Part shown: positions 1-9,630 of the stretch, piece after piece
Layout: every line of letters starts with the position of its first letter
Numbering within the stretch: position 1 is the first letter of the stretch
Source: Globodera rostochiensis
Lineage: Eukaryota > Nematoda > Chromadorea > Rhabditida > Heteroderidae
Length of the DNA: 64,000 nt
Assembly (NCBI GenBank): GCA_018350325.1
Contig: JAEVLN010000048.1
Location: forward strand, 177,038 to 241,037
Reading direction: 5' to 3'
Made by a program: the position numbers and the translations under genes
Notes under the pieces: model-generated
What the model was told of the DNA's origin: nothing
Databases searched by the model: none
What the model saw: only the letters and a program-made list of their open reading frames with translations

Positions 1-85
1 TCCCTCCCTCCCTCCCTCCTCTCCCTCCCTCCCTCCTCTCCCTCCTTCCCTCCCTCCCTCCCCCCCCCCTCCCTCCCTCACCTCC
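1..85. repeat. CT-rich microsatellite at window edge
   Basis: Runs of CCCT/CCTC units with no other sequence. On the minus strand this continues the open frame of the neighbouring membrane-protein exon as a Gly/Arg/Glu-rich tail, so it may be coding or may lie in an intron. Confidence 0.85.
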
Positions 86-858
86 TCCTCATCCGATCCA
101 GCACCCGCTTCCGCCCTAGCTTCCACCGACGATTCCACTATGCTCTGTCTTACAATGTTCTTGCACTTCGTCTTCTTCTGCCTTCTCACAGACTCCTGCT
201 GGTCGCCGCCCCTCTTTTCCGATCTTCCTGCGCTCCTCCCTAAAGTCGCCTCCCCAAATTTGGGCTGATTTTCCATTCGTGAAAAAATGCGCTTCAAATT
301 GAGAAAGAAGAGAAACTCCACAGACTTTTCCACAAATATTACGACCAGAAAGAGAGAGGCGAGGCTCGATCGAGGAGTAATACGAAGGGGCTGATCTGAA
401 GCAGAAAAAGAAAAAGCCGTTGGAGAGGGACGGCTGAGCACATCCATTAGACAATCTGCTAATGGGGCGGACGGAATTAATTTGTTGGGGACATAAAGCA
501 AACTCGGACGATGAAAGGACGAGGCATTTGCGTGGAACAGCGGTGAAACGAGCAGGCAAAAGTGTTGTGAGAAGTACAGAGTGATGATGAGCAATGGCAC
601 CATAATGAAAGGGACCTGACATGGAGAAGCTGATTTTGAAAGGGTAAATGAAATGATTGGCATTACGGTGGTGATCAGAAGGGGATAAAGGAGGAGGGGC
701 AGTTGCAGTCGAATGGCGAGCAGGGCAAGAAGCAAAGAGAAGGAATAGGCGATGAAGAACGGAAGCAATTGGTGGACGAGTTGGAAGAACGGGGCGTGCA
801 ACAGGTAAAGTACAATGCCGTACATGGCGTTGAACAGGAGAAGGGTCCACCCGTAATA
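1..858 (-). CDS. Multi-pass membrane protein, 3' part, runs off left edge
   Basis: Family not recognised. On the minus strand an acceptor (TTTATTTTTAG) ends at 859. From 858 one frame, beginning YYGWTLLLFNAMYGIVLYLL, stays open for more than 240 codons. It contains hydrophobic stretches that look like membrane segments (roughly residues 3-25, 32-55, 58-75, 83-105), then a further hydrophobic stretch before a basic/acidic hydrophilic tail starting about MENQPKFGEA. A possible donor after CAG at 616 would end the first exon at 243 nt (81 codons), but the frame is open without it. The longer overlapping 381-codon frame (116-1261) is Ser/Pro/His-rich and looks spurious. Upstream (870-1060) a hydrophobic stretch VLLPLVPVLCFLLFLR may be an earlier exon, but I could not join it in phase. 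The end lies beyond the window. Confidence 0.5.
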
Positions 859-1306
859 CTAAAAATAAATGGGAGGGAATTGAAGAGGCATGGTAAAATG
901 TGCCTTGAGGGAGGCGAAAGAGCATTTTACGGCATTTGCTCTTGGGACGGAGGGTCTGTCCGGAGGAAAAGCAGAAAGCACAACACCGGCACCAGCGGCA
1001 ACAGAACTTGCCATGGAGGACGTTGACGGTGGGAAAAGATTTCCTTTCACCATTTGAGGAAGGATTGACGGGACAGTCAGTCCATGGGAAGGCGCCGGGG
1101 GGGGGACGAATGAATGATTTGATGCGTTGATTATTCATTGATGGCCCAGAAAAGGAGAAATGAATGAAGCGGTTAATATTCAGAGGAGGACATTTGGGAA
1201 AGAACACGAACGGAGGTGAATGGACAGGTGAGACCGAATTTACATATTCAAGCCGATGCATGAAATTCGTTAAATGTTTATTATTAATACAATATTATTA
1301 TTATTA

Positions 1307-1504
1307 TTAATTGGCTATCCAAGAAACAAAATGAGCTGAGGACGGACGATATGAATTAATCTTTTGAGCGGAAGTCCGTTCAAAGTTGACGCGCCTTCTG
1401 ATGTTTAAATTGCGTGTCCACAACCGTTGTGCTGGAGAAAGGGCCCGAAAAGGATCCGGAGCAGCTAAAGCAAAATTTCTAGCCATCATTCGCAGAGTTG
1501 CCAA
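1307..1504 (-). CDS. Small hypothetical protein (65 aa)
   Basis: Not recognised. An open frame of 65 codons begins MATLRMMARNFALAAP and ends SWIAN. The first 35 residues are Arg/Ala/Leu-rich without acidic residues apart from one Asp, as in mitochondrial presequences; the rest is basic. After the stop come TAA repeats and an AATAAA at about 1276-1281 (minus strand), which would suit a 3' end. It could equally be the last exon of a longer gene or a chance frame. Confidence 0.3.
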   Translation of the reverse strand: MATLRMMARNFALAAPDPFRALSPAQRLWTRNLNIRRRVNFERTSAQKINSYRPSSAHFVSWIAN

Positions 1505-1882
1505 ATGTACTTTTTTTGAAAGTCAGAATTTTCAAAAATAATTTTGATTGTTCTATCGGTTTCAGCCCCTAAGAAAACCTATAAAAGTGGTTTTGAGTGC
1601 TTTTGAGCCTGGGTGCTATGATACATATTTACCAAACCGGGTCTCAAGGTGCGGAAATGGCTTTTTAGAGAGCTAACCATTTTGTCCCAACTGAGTCCCA
1701 TGGAAAAAGGACACTTTTATTGGCAAAGTACGGTACACTCGGCTACGGCGGCCAGTAGGTGGGAGGGGGGGGGACTACGGGCTACGGAAAAAATCCGCGC
1801 GTGGCCGACCCAAAGTCGAAAATTTCATATTTTTATGCATTTTCAATATTATTTCAAATTTATAAAGTTAAAATATTATAAT
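1505..1882. other. Intergenic, no gene seen
   Basis: AT-rich sequence with one G-rich patch (about 1757-1795) carrying an imperfect duplication of a CTACGG-type motif. No supported gene between the small minus-strand frame and the 3' end of the stomatin gene. Confidence 0.5.
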
Positions 1883-4800
1883 TCAATCGCTAATCTTCCA
1901 AATGAAAAAGTACTTTTGCTGCTGGGCGATTGAGGCTGAGGGTTGGGGATGGGCATATTGCTGGAGGGGCTGCGCGAGGGCGGGCGGTTGAGGCCTTTGC
2001 TGCAACTGTTGGGGGTGGAGGAGGGAGCTGAGCAAGTCGATCGGGAACGGGAAAATGATAGTTGAGTTCTTCTCGGCCCTGAAATTTTAAGTAATCTTGA
2101 CTAATTCAAAAATTTACGAAATAGAGTTGAGGGTTTGTAGATAGCGAAGCTGAAGTGGGAAAATTTAAATGCTTTGATTGGCAAGAAAGACTCCTCCCCC
2201 TTACCTGGATCGCCTGAGGGGACTCGGCAATCACGTCGGCCGCTTCCTTCAAAGCTCTCGAGGCTTTCTGCTCCCCCTCCGCCACAATCACCTGCGAAAC
2301 GCGCAAAGATCAAAAGAAAGAAGTGCCTTCACCGCCCGACCTTTGCCCGAGCCTCCCTGGCCGCCTCGGCCTCCGCGGCCATCGCCCTTTGCAGCTGAAC
2401 TGGAAGTCGGACGTCCTTCACCTCCACCCTTTCCACCTTAACACCCCACGGTTCCGTTGCTTCGTCCAAAGTCGCCTACGATAAACACAACCTGTTTTTT
2501 GCTACACTCCGTCCCCCCGATTCGATTTGGCCATATAATTTAGGGCTTTTGATACGTACACAAATTAAGGCCCCCCGCAATTTCCTCTGATCTTTTCCAA
2601 TGATCAATGGCAAATCCCTCCCCCCCCTCCTACAAAGTCCGACTTGCATCTGAAGCGAAATCGCTTCCCGGTCGCTGAGCATTTCCGCCAGTGTTTTTGT
2701 GCCGAGAATGTTGCGCAGTGTCGTCTGAGCGAGCAGTTTGGTGGAGCGCGAGGCATCCTCCACATTGGTGACGGAAATGGTGGCGTTTGAAATTCTGAGG
2801 TAAAATAATCAAACGGAAATTTCGGGAGGGGGGGGGGGGGGAAGCAACCGACCGAAAATAGACAACGGCGTCCACCGCAACGGTAACCTGAGGAATTGGC
2901 AAAAAAGAGAATGAAATGCCACCAAATTCGGCTTTACTCACAGAGTCCTTTGAGAGGATTTCCTGCGGTGGCACCTCAAAAGGCAATTAATTTAATCACG
3001 CAAACAAAAGCAGCACAGCTCACTTCAAAAGAAAGAACGCGAAGATCGACCTAAATGGCCATTTTGTTTGTTTGTTCATTCATTGAATGAATGAATTACC
3101 TTTCGATATGTGTCGATGCAGGGCACAATGAAGAAGATGCCTGCGGGGGAGGGAAATAAATGGCCAATAATGAGTAGGGCGTGTAATTATATGCACATAA
3201 AATCTTGAAATATGCGCATAAAATATGCACCAAAAATTGCAAAATATGCACATAAAATGAAAAAATATGCACATAATTTTTTCTAAATTCAATATAAATT
3301 CCCCAAATCACGAAAAAGTCAATTTTTAGGGGTGCATTTTTGAAAATTTTTTAAAAAGTCTATTTTTAGAGGTGCATTTTTTGAAATTTTGAAAAAGTCG
3401 GTCTTTAGGAGTATATTTTTCGTTTTTTGCATTTTTGTTAAGGAATTTTTGAAAAATGGCGAAATATGGATAAAAATGGCGAAAATGCCAATATGCACAT
3501 AAAATATGCACATAAATAGCGAAATATGCACATAAATAGCGAAATATGCACATAAATCGTGAAATATGCAAAAATATGCACATGGAAATCAGTGTTTTCC
3601 TGTTCCAGCTTGGCCTGTTCTGTTCCTGTTCTGTTCCTGTTCTGTTCCTGTTCCTGTTCTGTTCTGTTCTAAGATTTCAGAACAGCACAGGAACAGGAAC
3701 AGATTCAAAATCCTTGGAACAGGAACAGAACAGGAACAGAACAGGAACAGAACAGGCCAAGCTAGAACAGGGTAAAAATTGAAGAATTGAACTTGATTGA
3801 GTAATATATTTGAAATTTTCCAATGATTCATTATGATCTCACGTGGCGCAGTGGTTAAACTGCGTGCCTTGATTCAATTTTGTCTAAGGTTCAACTTTTC
3901 CTAGTGAAATTCTTTTTTATTCTTTATATTTTACTCCCTGGTGTGGTGTAATGGTGAGTGATATGTGATGCCTGGGGCTGTGGGTTCGAACCCCCTACTT
4001 TGTAAATGATTTTTTTTTCTCTTTACGAACTTTGATGGTAATTAAAAATATTTTAGAATTAATATTTTTTGAAGACATAAAAATTTTTTATTTGTATCAT
4101 TAAACTTGAGAAAAAATCATAGGGGTACCCTTTTGTTTTTAAAAATCAAGACCATTTTTTTAACAATTCCATCAAAATCTTCAAAAAATGGTTGCAAATC
4201 CCTTAACAAATTAAGTCAAAAATTCAAAATTTTCTCGGCGGCGCCTATCGGCACCGCCGACCCCCCCCCCCGCCCCTCCCCCCTGATGTAAAGCAGAATT
4301 CTCAAAAAATTTTGAATTAGGGCTGCTCCCCATTCTCAAAATTGGGTCGCCCCCGACTCTCGACATGACCAACCCCGACCTCCCCGATTTTCCTGCCCCC
4401 AAGGGGTCGGGATCAAACCTATTTTGAACCTAACTTAAAATATTTTCGTAAAAGTCTCGGATTTTTGGGAGCAAATTCTCGAGTCTCGGGGTCAACTCTT
4501 GGTAAGGTTAGGTCTCGAGCATCACTAGCAAGTGATGAGCACTCTGTTCAATGAATCATCGATTAAAATTTCAGTCTGAATTTCACTCGGAAAATTTTTA
4601 ATTTGGAACAGTCTAAGAACAGTTTACTCTGTTCTGTTCCTGTTCTGTTCCTGTTCCTGTTCTGTTCTCGAGGTCGGAACAGAACAGGAACAGAACAGAC
4701 AGGCTGTTCTAAGATTTTAGAACAGAACAGGAACAGGAACAGGTTCAAAATTGTTGGAACAGGAAAACACTGATGGAAATGCGTTCTAGAAGCTTCAAAC

Positions 4801-5190
4801 CAAGCTAAAAACTGTTTCAGACCGTTCCCAGTTCAGGAAAAAAAAATGCATATGCATATAATTACACGCCCTAATAATGAGACAAAACAGAGAATTTGTT
4901 CGCCCTTTAAAACAAACCGGGGCCTTTTGCTCCGCCGGGGAGAAGTCGGCCCTAAAGGGCCAAAGTTAGTGGGAGGTTCGAATGTCCAACTGACCAGCCT
5001 GAAGATGACGGCTCTCTCGTATTCCTGCACAACTTTGATGGACATGCATGCCGAGATGGGCAGGGTGAGGAAGATCAGAATGTACGACAGAACCGTCAGG
5101 ATCCAGCCGCAGATGCCGAACTCGTTGTGGATGTTGGCTGAATTGTACAATCGATTATTTTGCCGATTTACCTTGACAATATTCATCCAT
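1883..5190 (-). CDS. Stomatin-family membrane scaffold protein (MEC-2/STO type)
   Basis: Stomatins are hairpin-inserted inner-leaflet proteins with a band-7/SPFH domain that oligomerise and tune ion channels; nematode relatives include MEC-2 and UNC-1. Eleven exons join in phase (minus strand): 5186-4995, 4951-4918, 3140-3100, 3050-3024, 2974-2942, 2887-2853, 2794-2644, 2475-2341, 2291-2205, 2149-2118, 2078-1883, giving about 320 aa. Order: NEFGICGW, hydrophobic hairpin (about residues 26-48), [79 protein letters not shown], then the coiled-coil helix [11 protein letters not shown] and [13 protein letters not shown], and [10 protein letters not shown]. The C-terminus is a short Gln/Pro-rich tail. 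The start is uncertain: ATG at 5186 is open, but an ATG at 5190 with a 34-nt GT-AG intron also joins in phase. Intron 2 (4917-3141) is 1,777 nt because of a mobile-element insertion; the others are short. Confidence 0.96.
3184..3590. repeat. ATATGCACATAAA-type AT-rich repeats
   Basis: Repeated ATATGCACATAAA words (3190-3290, 3490-3590) flank degenerate copies of a roughly 50-bp unit containing GTGCATTTTT (about 3315-3420). The first 100 bp recur nearly unchanged at 22,790-22,885. Confidence 0.8.
3598..3775. repeat. CTGTTCC / GGAACAG inverted array, copy 1
   Basis: Tandem CTGTTCCTGTT words followed by tandem GGAACAGGAACAG words, so the block is a long imperfect inverted repeat able to fold on itself. 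A second such block is at 4612-4765 inside the same element. Confidence 0.85.
3838..4000 (+). repeat. Two tRNA-like (SINE-type) segments
   Basis: At 3842-3870 a box-A-like TGGCGCAGTGGTTAA is followed by a degenerate box B (GGTTCAAC). At 3942-3998 TGGTGTAATGG is followed by a perfect box B, GGTTCGAACCC. The second resembles a tRNA T arm, but the sequence after it does not pair with the 5' end, so I call a tRNA-derived repeat and not a functional tRNA. Confidence 0.55.
4225..4305 (-). repeat. Dispersed GC-hairpin repeat, copy 1
   Basis: CGGCGGCGCCTATCGGCACC (then GCCG) is nearly self-complementary and is followed by a C-rich run and TGTAAAGCAGAATTC. The same order, inverted, occurs at 20,950-21,020 and 38,756-38,806 (with its duplicate at 46,299-46,349). 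Confidence 0.75.
4612..4765. repeat. CTGTTCC / GGAACAG inverted array, copy 2
   Basis: Same word composition and inverted arrangement as the block at 3598-3775, with a short CTCGAGGTC spacer in the middle. Confidence 0.85.
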
Positions 5191-5658
5191 TTGGCTTAAC
5201 TTCCAATTCTTCCAACCTTTGGAAGATGAATGCCCTTTTTGTCCTTTCTTTTGACTTTATCACTGCGAATTCGGTACATTAACACTTTCTTCCCGCTGTG
5301 TTCGCTTTGAGTCTAATGAAGCAATAATTAAACAGTAGCAGCTCACATTGGACAAAGCTCAAAAACAACTTTTTGGGGCTTTCTGGTCATAAGTTTTTGA
5401 GGTTTGTTCTATCAATTTCTGTTTGAAGAAAGCTTCTTCTGAATGTTAGCTATCATTTGGTATGCTTAACGACTAAACCTATTAATTGGGCGGGGGTTGG
5501 CGAGGGATTCAAGTCGAGCCATCGTGACGACGATCTTTTTTCACATTTTGAATCAAAAAAAGACACGTTATAATTGAAAGATGTGTTGGTGACAAAATTG
5601 AAAATAAAACATAATTTGCTCTCGGACTGATCGATCGCCCCTCTTTCTCTCTTGGCTT
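5191..5658. other. Intergenic, likely upstream region of the stomatin gene
   Basis: AT-rich, no supported exon. It separates the stomatin start from the 3' end of the secreted-protein gene. Confidence 0.5.
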
Positions 5659-6978
5659 CTATCGCTTTCTTTGTGAGTTCGTCCCCTGTTGAGGCCCAAA
5701 TGGAGGAGCATTGTTTGGCCCTCCGTACGGCATTTGTCCCACCGATTGAAAGGCATTTCCCTGCAGTTCGTATTGCGACGATCCGCCACGACTCGCGTCC
5801 AAAAAAGATGGGGGCCCGCCGAATGTGTGGTGCTGCAGGGGAGGCATTTGCTCACCGGGGGACACGCCAAAGGCAAATGGTTGCTGCCGTTGGGGGGGTC
5901 CTCCCGTATTTTGGCTTTGTTGATGTGGGCCAAACGGAGACGAACCGCCATGATGTTCAGCACCCATTGAAGGTCCGAGCGGGTGCATAAAGCCGGGCGG
6001 GAGAAAGGGTGCGGCCGCCTGCCCGAACATCCCGAAAGGGCTCATTCCGGATCCACCCACACTTCCGTCACCATTTTGATGCTGCCCTCTTTTCCTAAAC
6101 CGAGAAGCACTTCCATGGCGAAACAATTCGTCTCCATCCTCTTCCGGCTCCGAGTTTCCGTGCACGTTGTTGTTGATTATTATCGGAAATATTGGCAATG
6201 AACCGCCAAAATTGCCTCCGCTGAAGAGGCGCTGGAGGAAAAACGGCGGCAGGAAGAACGCCGACGAACCGTCCCTTCCGCGCCTGTGGCGCTGGTTCCT
6301 CTCGTCCTTCTTCCCGTTGTGGTGCTGGGACTGCTTCTTCTTCTTCTTTTTCGGCTTTTCCTCCTCCTCTGATTCTTCTTCATCCACAACTATTTGTTCT
6401 TCCACCTCTTTGGCCCCCTCCTCCTCCTCCGAACTGAATTCAAATGATTCTCCTGCCAGAAAGGATTCTTCAATGGGATGCACTTTTAGACTTTCTGCAA
6501 CAACATGCAAGTCACCTTCCTTCTCATTCTCCTCCTCCTCGTTGTGCTTCTCTTTGTCCATCTCCAGATGACTCTCCTCCTCCTCCTCCTCGTTGTGCTT
6601 CTCTTTGTCCATCTCCAGATGACTCTCCTCCTCCTCCTCCTCGTTGTGCTTCTCTTTGTCCATCTCCAGATGATTCTCCTCCTGCTCCAGCCGCTCTATC
6701 TGCTCGTCCAGCCCGCCCTCTTGCCCCTCCGTCTCGACGTCCTTCAACGGCCTTTGTGTGGTGGATGATCCGTTATCGCTGTCACTCCAATGGCCGCCAT
6801 TTTCCATGCCAAGCGAATGATTCGCTTCTCCGAACAATTCTCGGAAAGTGTTAAAATTAAGCGTCAAATTACGCTCCGTCTTCACTTCACTTGTCGCATT
6901 GTTTTGTCCATTCGCTTTGGCAATGATTAACAGTGAAAAGAGCACAATCAACCGGGGGGAGAGATGGAATTTTCGCAT
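5659..6978 (-). CDS. Secreted acidic repeat protein (439 aa, single exon)
   Basis: Family not recognised. The start gives a clear signal peptide (RLIVLFSLLIIAKANG, cleavage likely before QNNAT). Residues about 105-155 are three near-perfect 17-residue repeats built on HLEMDKEKHNEEEEEES, encoded by a 51-bp tandem DNA repeat. Then come further Glu-rich stretches, a Lys-rich patch (KPKKKKKKQSQ), a basic RHRRGR site that could be a proprotein cleavage site, a hydrophobic IFPIIINNN segment and a Gly/Pro/Gln/Phe-rich C-terminal third rich in FG and PFG words. No cysteine-rich domain and no second membrane span. An intronless gene of this length stands out in a window of intron-rich genes. It could be extracellular matrix, cuticle-associated or a secreted parasitism protein; the sequence does not decide. 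Confidence 0.75.
   Translation of the reverse strand: MRKFHLSPRLIVLFSLLIIAKANGQNNATSEVKTERNLTLNFNTFRELFGEANHSLGMENGGHWSDSDNGSSTTQRPLKDVETEGQEGGLDEQIERLEQEENHLEMDKEKHNEEEEEESHLEMDKEKHNEEEEEESHLEMDKEKHNEEEENEKEGDLHVVAESLKVHPIEESFLAGESFEFSSEEEEGAKEVEEQIVVDEEESEEEEKPKKKKKKQSQHHNGKKDERNQRHRRGRDGSSAFFLPPFFLQRLFSGGNFGGSLPIFPIIINNNVHGNSEPEEDGDELFRHGSASRFRKRGQHQNGDGSVGGSGMSPFGMFGQAAAPFLPPGFMHPLGPSMGAEHHGGSSPFGPHQQSQNTGGPPQRQQPFAFGVSPGEQMPPLQHHTFGGPPSFLDASRGGSSQYELQGNAFQSVGQMPYGGPNNAPPFGPQQGTNSQRKR
6525..6677. repeat. 51-bp coding tandem repeat (3 units)
   Basis: The word GTTGTGCTTCTCTTTGTCCA recurs at an exact 51-bp step, in frame with the acidic secreted protein. Units are nearly identical, pointing to recent expansion. 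Confidence 0.9.
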
Positions 6979-7356
6979 TTTATGGACCTTTTCACAAAAA
7001 TACCAAAAAAATTTGAAAGTGTCCCAATTTAAATTGGGAAGAATTTAGAGCTGTGAAAGGTTTAAGTTGATACACCTGCTGGAAATCGAAAAAGCAAACA
7101 AATAAAAAAGAAAAGTTGGAAGGATTGGGAAAGAATGTGAGTGAATGGTTTGGTTAGTTTTGGTTTGGATGTGATGGGTGGGATAACGCATTAAAATAGT
7201 AATTAATGGCTTTTTTGTAATTTTGTTTGTCTTTTAATTTTTTCCTTAAAAAATGACGATGAAATATTAGAGTTTAGAGTATAATAGTCTGGAAAGTCTC
7301 AAATAAACACACAAAACCTCTCAACTTCAACCCGGAATGTCTTAGAGTAAACTTGC
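6979..7356. other. Intergenic, no gene seen
   Basis: AT-rich sequence upstream of the secreted-protein start. No exon could be matched to the candidate GC donor at 7356. Confidence 0.4.
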
Positions 7357-7873
7357 CTGATCCGATCACCGCTACCCCACGCTGATTCAGCTGGTCATCG
7401 CCCCTCCCGTTCTGATCAGCATCAAATGCAAATTTGACGGTGCTTCCGCTACGTCCAAATCCACCGAGAATGAGCGGATTATTCATGCCGGGGATTAGTC
7501 CCGAGGGCGAATTGGCAGCGAGAAGTGACTGTTTGCGCGACTGAGGCACCAATTGGCCCGTTTCAATCGCCTCCAGGGCATCACGAATGGAACGGCGCCG
7601 CTGCAGGCCGAAGGCGGGCTGCTGAGGCGCGAGAGAGACGCGCTGGGAATGGGGCGGGGGCGGGGGCGGGGACGGGGAGGGCGAGCGTCCCATTCCGCGT
7701 AAGGGCGAGTTGGCACGCGAGCCGTGGAGAGGCGACGCCGAGTGGGAACCGGGCGCAGAGCGCAGGAAAGAGACAGCACTGGGCAGGGAGGGCCGTGGAG
7801 AGAAAAGCGGACGGGCCGAGTGCAGCGGCAGACGGCCCCGGTGATGTGGGACACTCGGCCGCCGTCTGTTCAT
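7357..7873 (-). CDS. Ser/Pro/Arg-rich protein, probable exon
   Basis: Not recognised. A minus-strand frame from MNRRRPSVPHHRGRLP runs through Ser/Pro-rich sequence with a poly-Pro stretch into RRRSIRDALEAIETGQLVPQ and ends near RGVAVIGSG. At that point ATCAG|GCAAGT is a strong match to a GC-AG donor; beyond it the frame degrades to LFETFQTIIL and stop. The 5' limit may be an acceptor at AACAG just inside the apparent start. No downstream exon was found. It may belong to the same transcription unit as the gene at 10,520-11,684, but I could not join them in phase. Confidence 0.45.
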
Positions 7874-8274
7874 GTTTTGTTTGGTTGGTCAAATGATTGG
7901 GATGCATGCGGAGACATATTTATGCGGAAAGGCGAGAAGCCGGTGCCGAAAGACGGGAAGGGAAATTCTGTGAACGTGGGAATTTGGGAGAGCGTTTGGT
8001 TGGCAAGAATATGGTGGGAATTGGGGGTGGCGGGGGGGGGGGTATTGCTTGCTGGTACCTGGATGGAATTGGCATTGGCATTGGCATTGGTTGGTCGAAG
8101 GGGTGGAGTCAGTCTTCCCCCTTCTTGTGTGTAAGTATGCGGCGCCTCTCTCAAATGAGAATTTAGGGAGCGGCAATTCGTGTGATTTCTTGTCCCCCCC
8201 CCCCCCAATGAGACAACAAATTTTGTCTTCCCCCTTTTCTTGGTTGTCGAGGATAATAAAAATGAACTGCAAAT

Positions 8275-8480
8275 CGGCATAAAGGGGGGGGGAAGGCCCC
8301 CAACCAATCAACGGTATTTGCCTTCGGCATAAAGGGGGGGGGGAAGGCCCCCAACCAATCAACGGTATTTGCCTTCGGCATAAAGGGGGGGGGGAAGGCC
8401 CCCAACCAATCAACGGTATTTGCCTTCGGCATAAAGGGGGGCAACCAATCAACGGTATTTGCCTTCGCCCCCAACCGTCT
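8275..8480. repeat. 51-bp tandem repeat (about 4 units)
   Basis: Unit: CGGCATAAAG, poly-G, AAGGCCCCCAACCAATCAAC, GGTATTTGCCTT. Steps are 50, 51 and 51 bp, differing only in poly-G length; the last unit lacks its middle. Open on several frames but without gene-like composition. Confidence 0.9.
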
Positions 8481-8828
8481 CAACTTCGGCGGGAGGGAGG
8501 GACCCAATCAAATGATAAGTGCCTTATTCTGCTGGTTGAAAAGGGGAAATTGTTTGTTAGGACTATTGGTGGGTAGAGGAACAAACCGGTAGGATTATGC
8601 GAAAGGGGGGAGAAGGAGGGGAGGGGGGGGGGGGGGTGTTTATAATAAACAATGGACCCGGGTAGTGAGGGTGGGGCTGGGGGCGGGTGCCGTTGCCGAG
8701 TAATTTATGTGGGAAATGGGAACATTTGGGGGGATGTTGTGAATGTGAATGTATGCAAATGCAGTGGGCATCGGGAAAAAGCTTTTTCGAAATGCTCTGA
8801 AAAGTCAAAAGGTTGGTAAAGCTCGCCG

Positions 8829-8857
8829 CCCCCCCCCCGGGGGGGGGGGGGGGGGGG
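8829..8857. repeat. Poly-C to poly-G fold-back run
   Basis: C10 is followed directly by G19. A similar C19-G13 block is at 12,427-12,458. Confidence 0.9.
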
Positions 8858-9221
8858 ACTATCGCCGCACATTCATCCCAATGTTTGACTCAATTCGAAT
8901 TTTATATTGCCAATTGGAGGGGGGGGGGGGGGAATGAATAAATGAATGTTTTCGCCTTGTGAAAGTGCGATAGTTCAAATGGCACAACATTTTGGCATTG
9001 GCCCAAATGTTTTAATATTCAAATATCCATGCATTTTTATGCCAATGCTTTTTCCCCCTCTCATTTGTCAGTCGGGAGAATCAAACCTTCATTATAGTCG
9101 TCGAAAACGTTGTAATATCTGTTGGTGATGCCGACGCTCGACCTTCGTCTTACCATGCGCGGATAATAATGACGGAAATTTTCGACTCGGACACGCGGAC
9201 TCTCCAACACCATTTAATGAT

Positions 9222-9488
9222 GAAGAGAGAGAGAGAGAAAGAGAAGAGAGAGAGAGAGAAGAGAGAGAGAGCGAGAGAGAGAGAAGAGAGAGAGAGAGCG
9301 AGAGAGAGAGAAGAGAGAGAGGGAGAGAGAGAGCGAGAGAGAGAGAAGAGAAAGAGGGAGAGAGAGAGAAGAGAAAGAGGGAGAAGAGAGAGAGGGAGAA
9401 GAGAGAGAGGGAGAAGAGAGAGCGAGAGAGAGAGAAGAGAGAGAGAGAGGAGAGAGAGGGAGAAGAGAGAGAGAGAGCGAGAGAGAGC
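9222..9488. repeat. GA microsatellite
   Basis: GAGAGA tract with AAGAGAGA and GCGAGAGA interruptions. The plus-strand Arg/Glu open frame through it is compositional only. Confidence 0.95.
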
Positions 9489-9630
9489 TTTAGGGTTTAT
9501 AGCTTTAGGGTTTATAGCTTTAGGGTTTATAGCTTTAGGGTTTATAGCTTTAGGGTTTATAGCTTTGGGTTTATAGCTTTAGGGTTTGTAGCTTTAGGGT
9601 TTATAGCTTTAGTGTTAATAGCTTTAGGGG
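9488..9630 (+). repeat. 15-bp telomere-like tandem repeat (AGCTTTAGGGTTTAT)
   Basis: Nine to ten units of AGCTTTAGGGTTTAT with a few substitutions (one GGG for AGGG, one TTTGT, one AGTGTTAAT). Each unit holds TTTAGGG, the plant-type telomere heptamer; the nematode telomere hexamer is TTAGGC. Confidence 0.93.

Larger units (their letters stand above)
3175..4873. mobile_element. hAT-like non-autonomous DNA transposon in a stomatin intron
   Basis: The element begins TAGGGCGTGTAATTATATGC and ends with the inverted complement of the same 21 bp. It is flanked on both sides by the identical octamer ATAATGAG (3167-3174 and 4874-4881). Eight-bp target duplications and TIRs starting TAGGG fit the hAT superfamily. 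It is 1,699 bp with no transposase frame. Inside are AT-rich ATATGCACATAAA repeats, CTGTTCC/GGAACAG arrays, two tRNA-like segments and a GC-rich hairpin. Removing element plus one target copy leaves a 70-nt intron, normal for this gene. Confidence 0.85.
7874..9168. other. Intergenic/intronic, repeat-rich
   Basis: Contains GGCATT short repeats (8065-8095), the 51-bp tandem repeat at 8275-8480 and poly-G runs (8610-8635, 8829-8857, 8918-8932). Open frames here have low-complexity composition and no recognisable domain. Confidence 0.5.

Noticed and set aside
116..1261. 381-codon minus-strand frame
   Set aside because: Ser/Pro/His-rich without domains. A shifted frame in the same place encodes clear membrane segments and starts at a good acceptor.
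3546..3831. Frames in the CTGTTCC/GGAACAG arrays on both strands
   Set aside because: They lie inside the hAT-like element and translate tandem heptamers.
3942..3998. Functional tRNA gene
   Set aside because: Box B is perfect, but no acceptor stem pairs with the 5' side and the anticodon arm is not convincing.
9169..9576. 135-codon Arg/Glu frame ending in LGFIA repeats
   Set aside because: Translation of the GA microsatellite and the 15-bp repeat.
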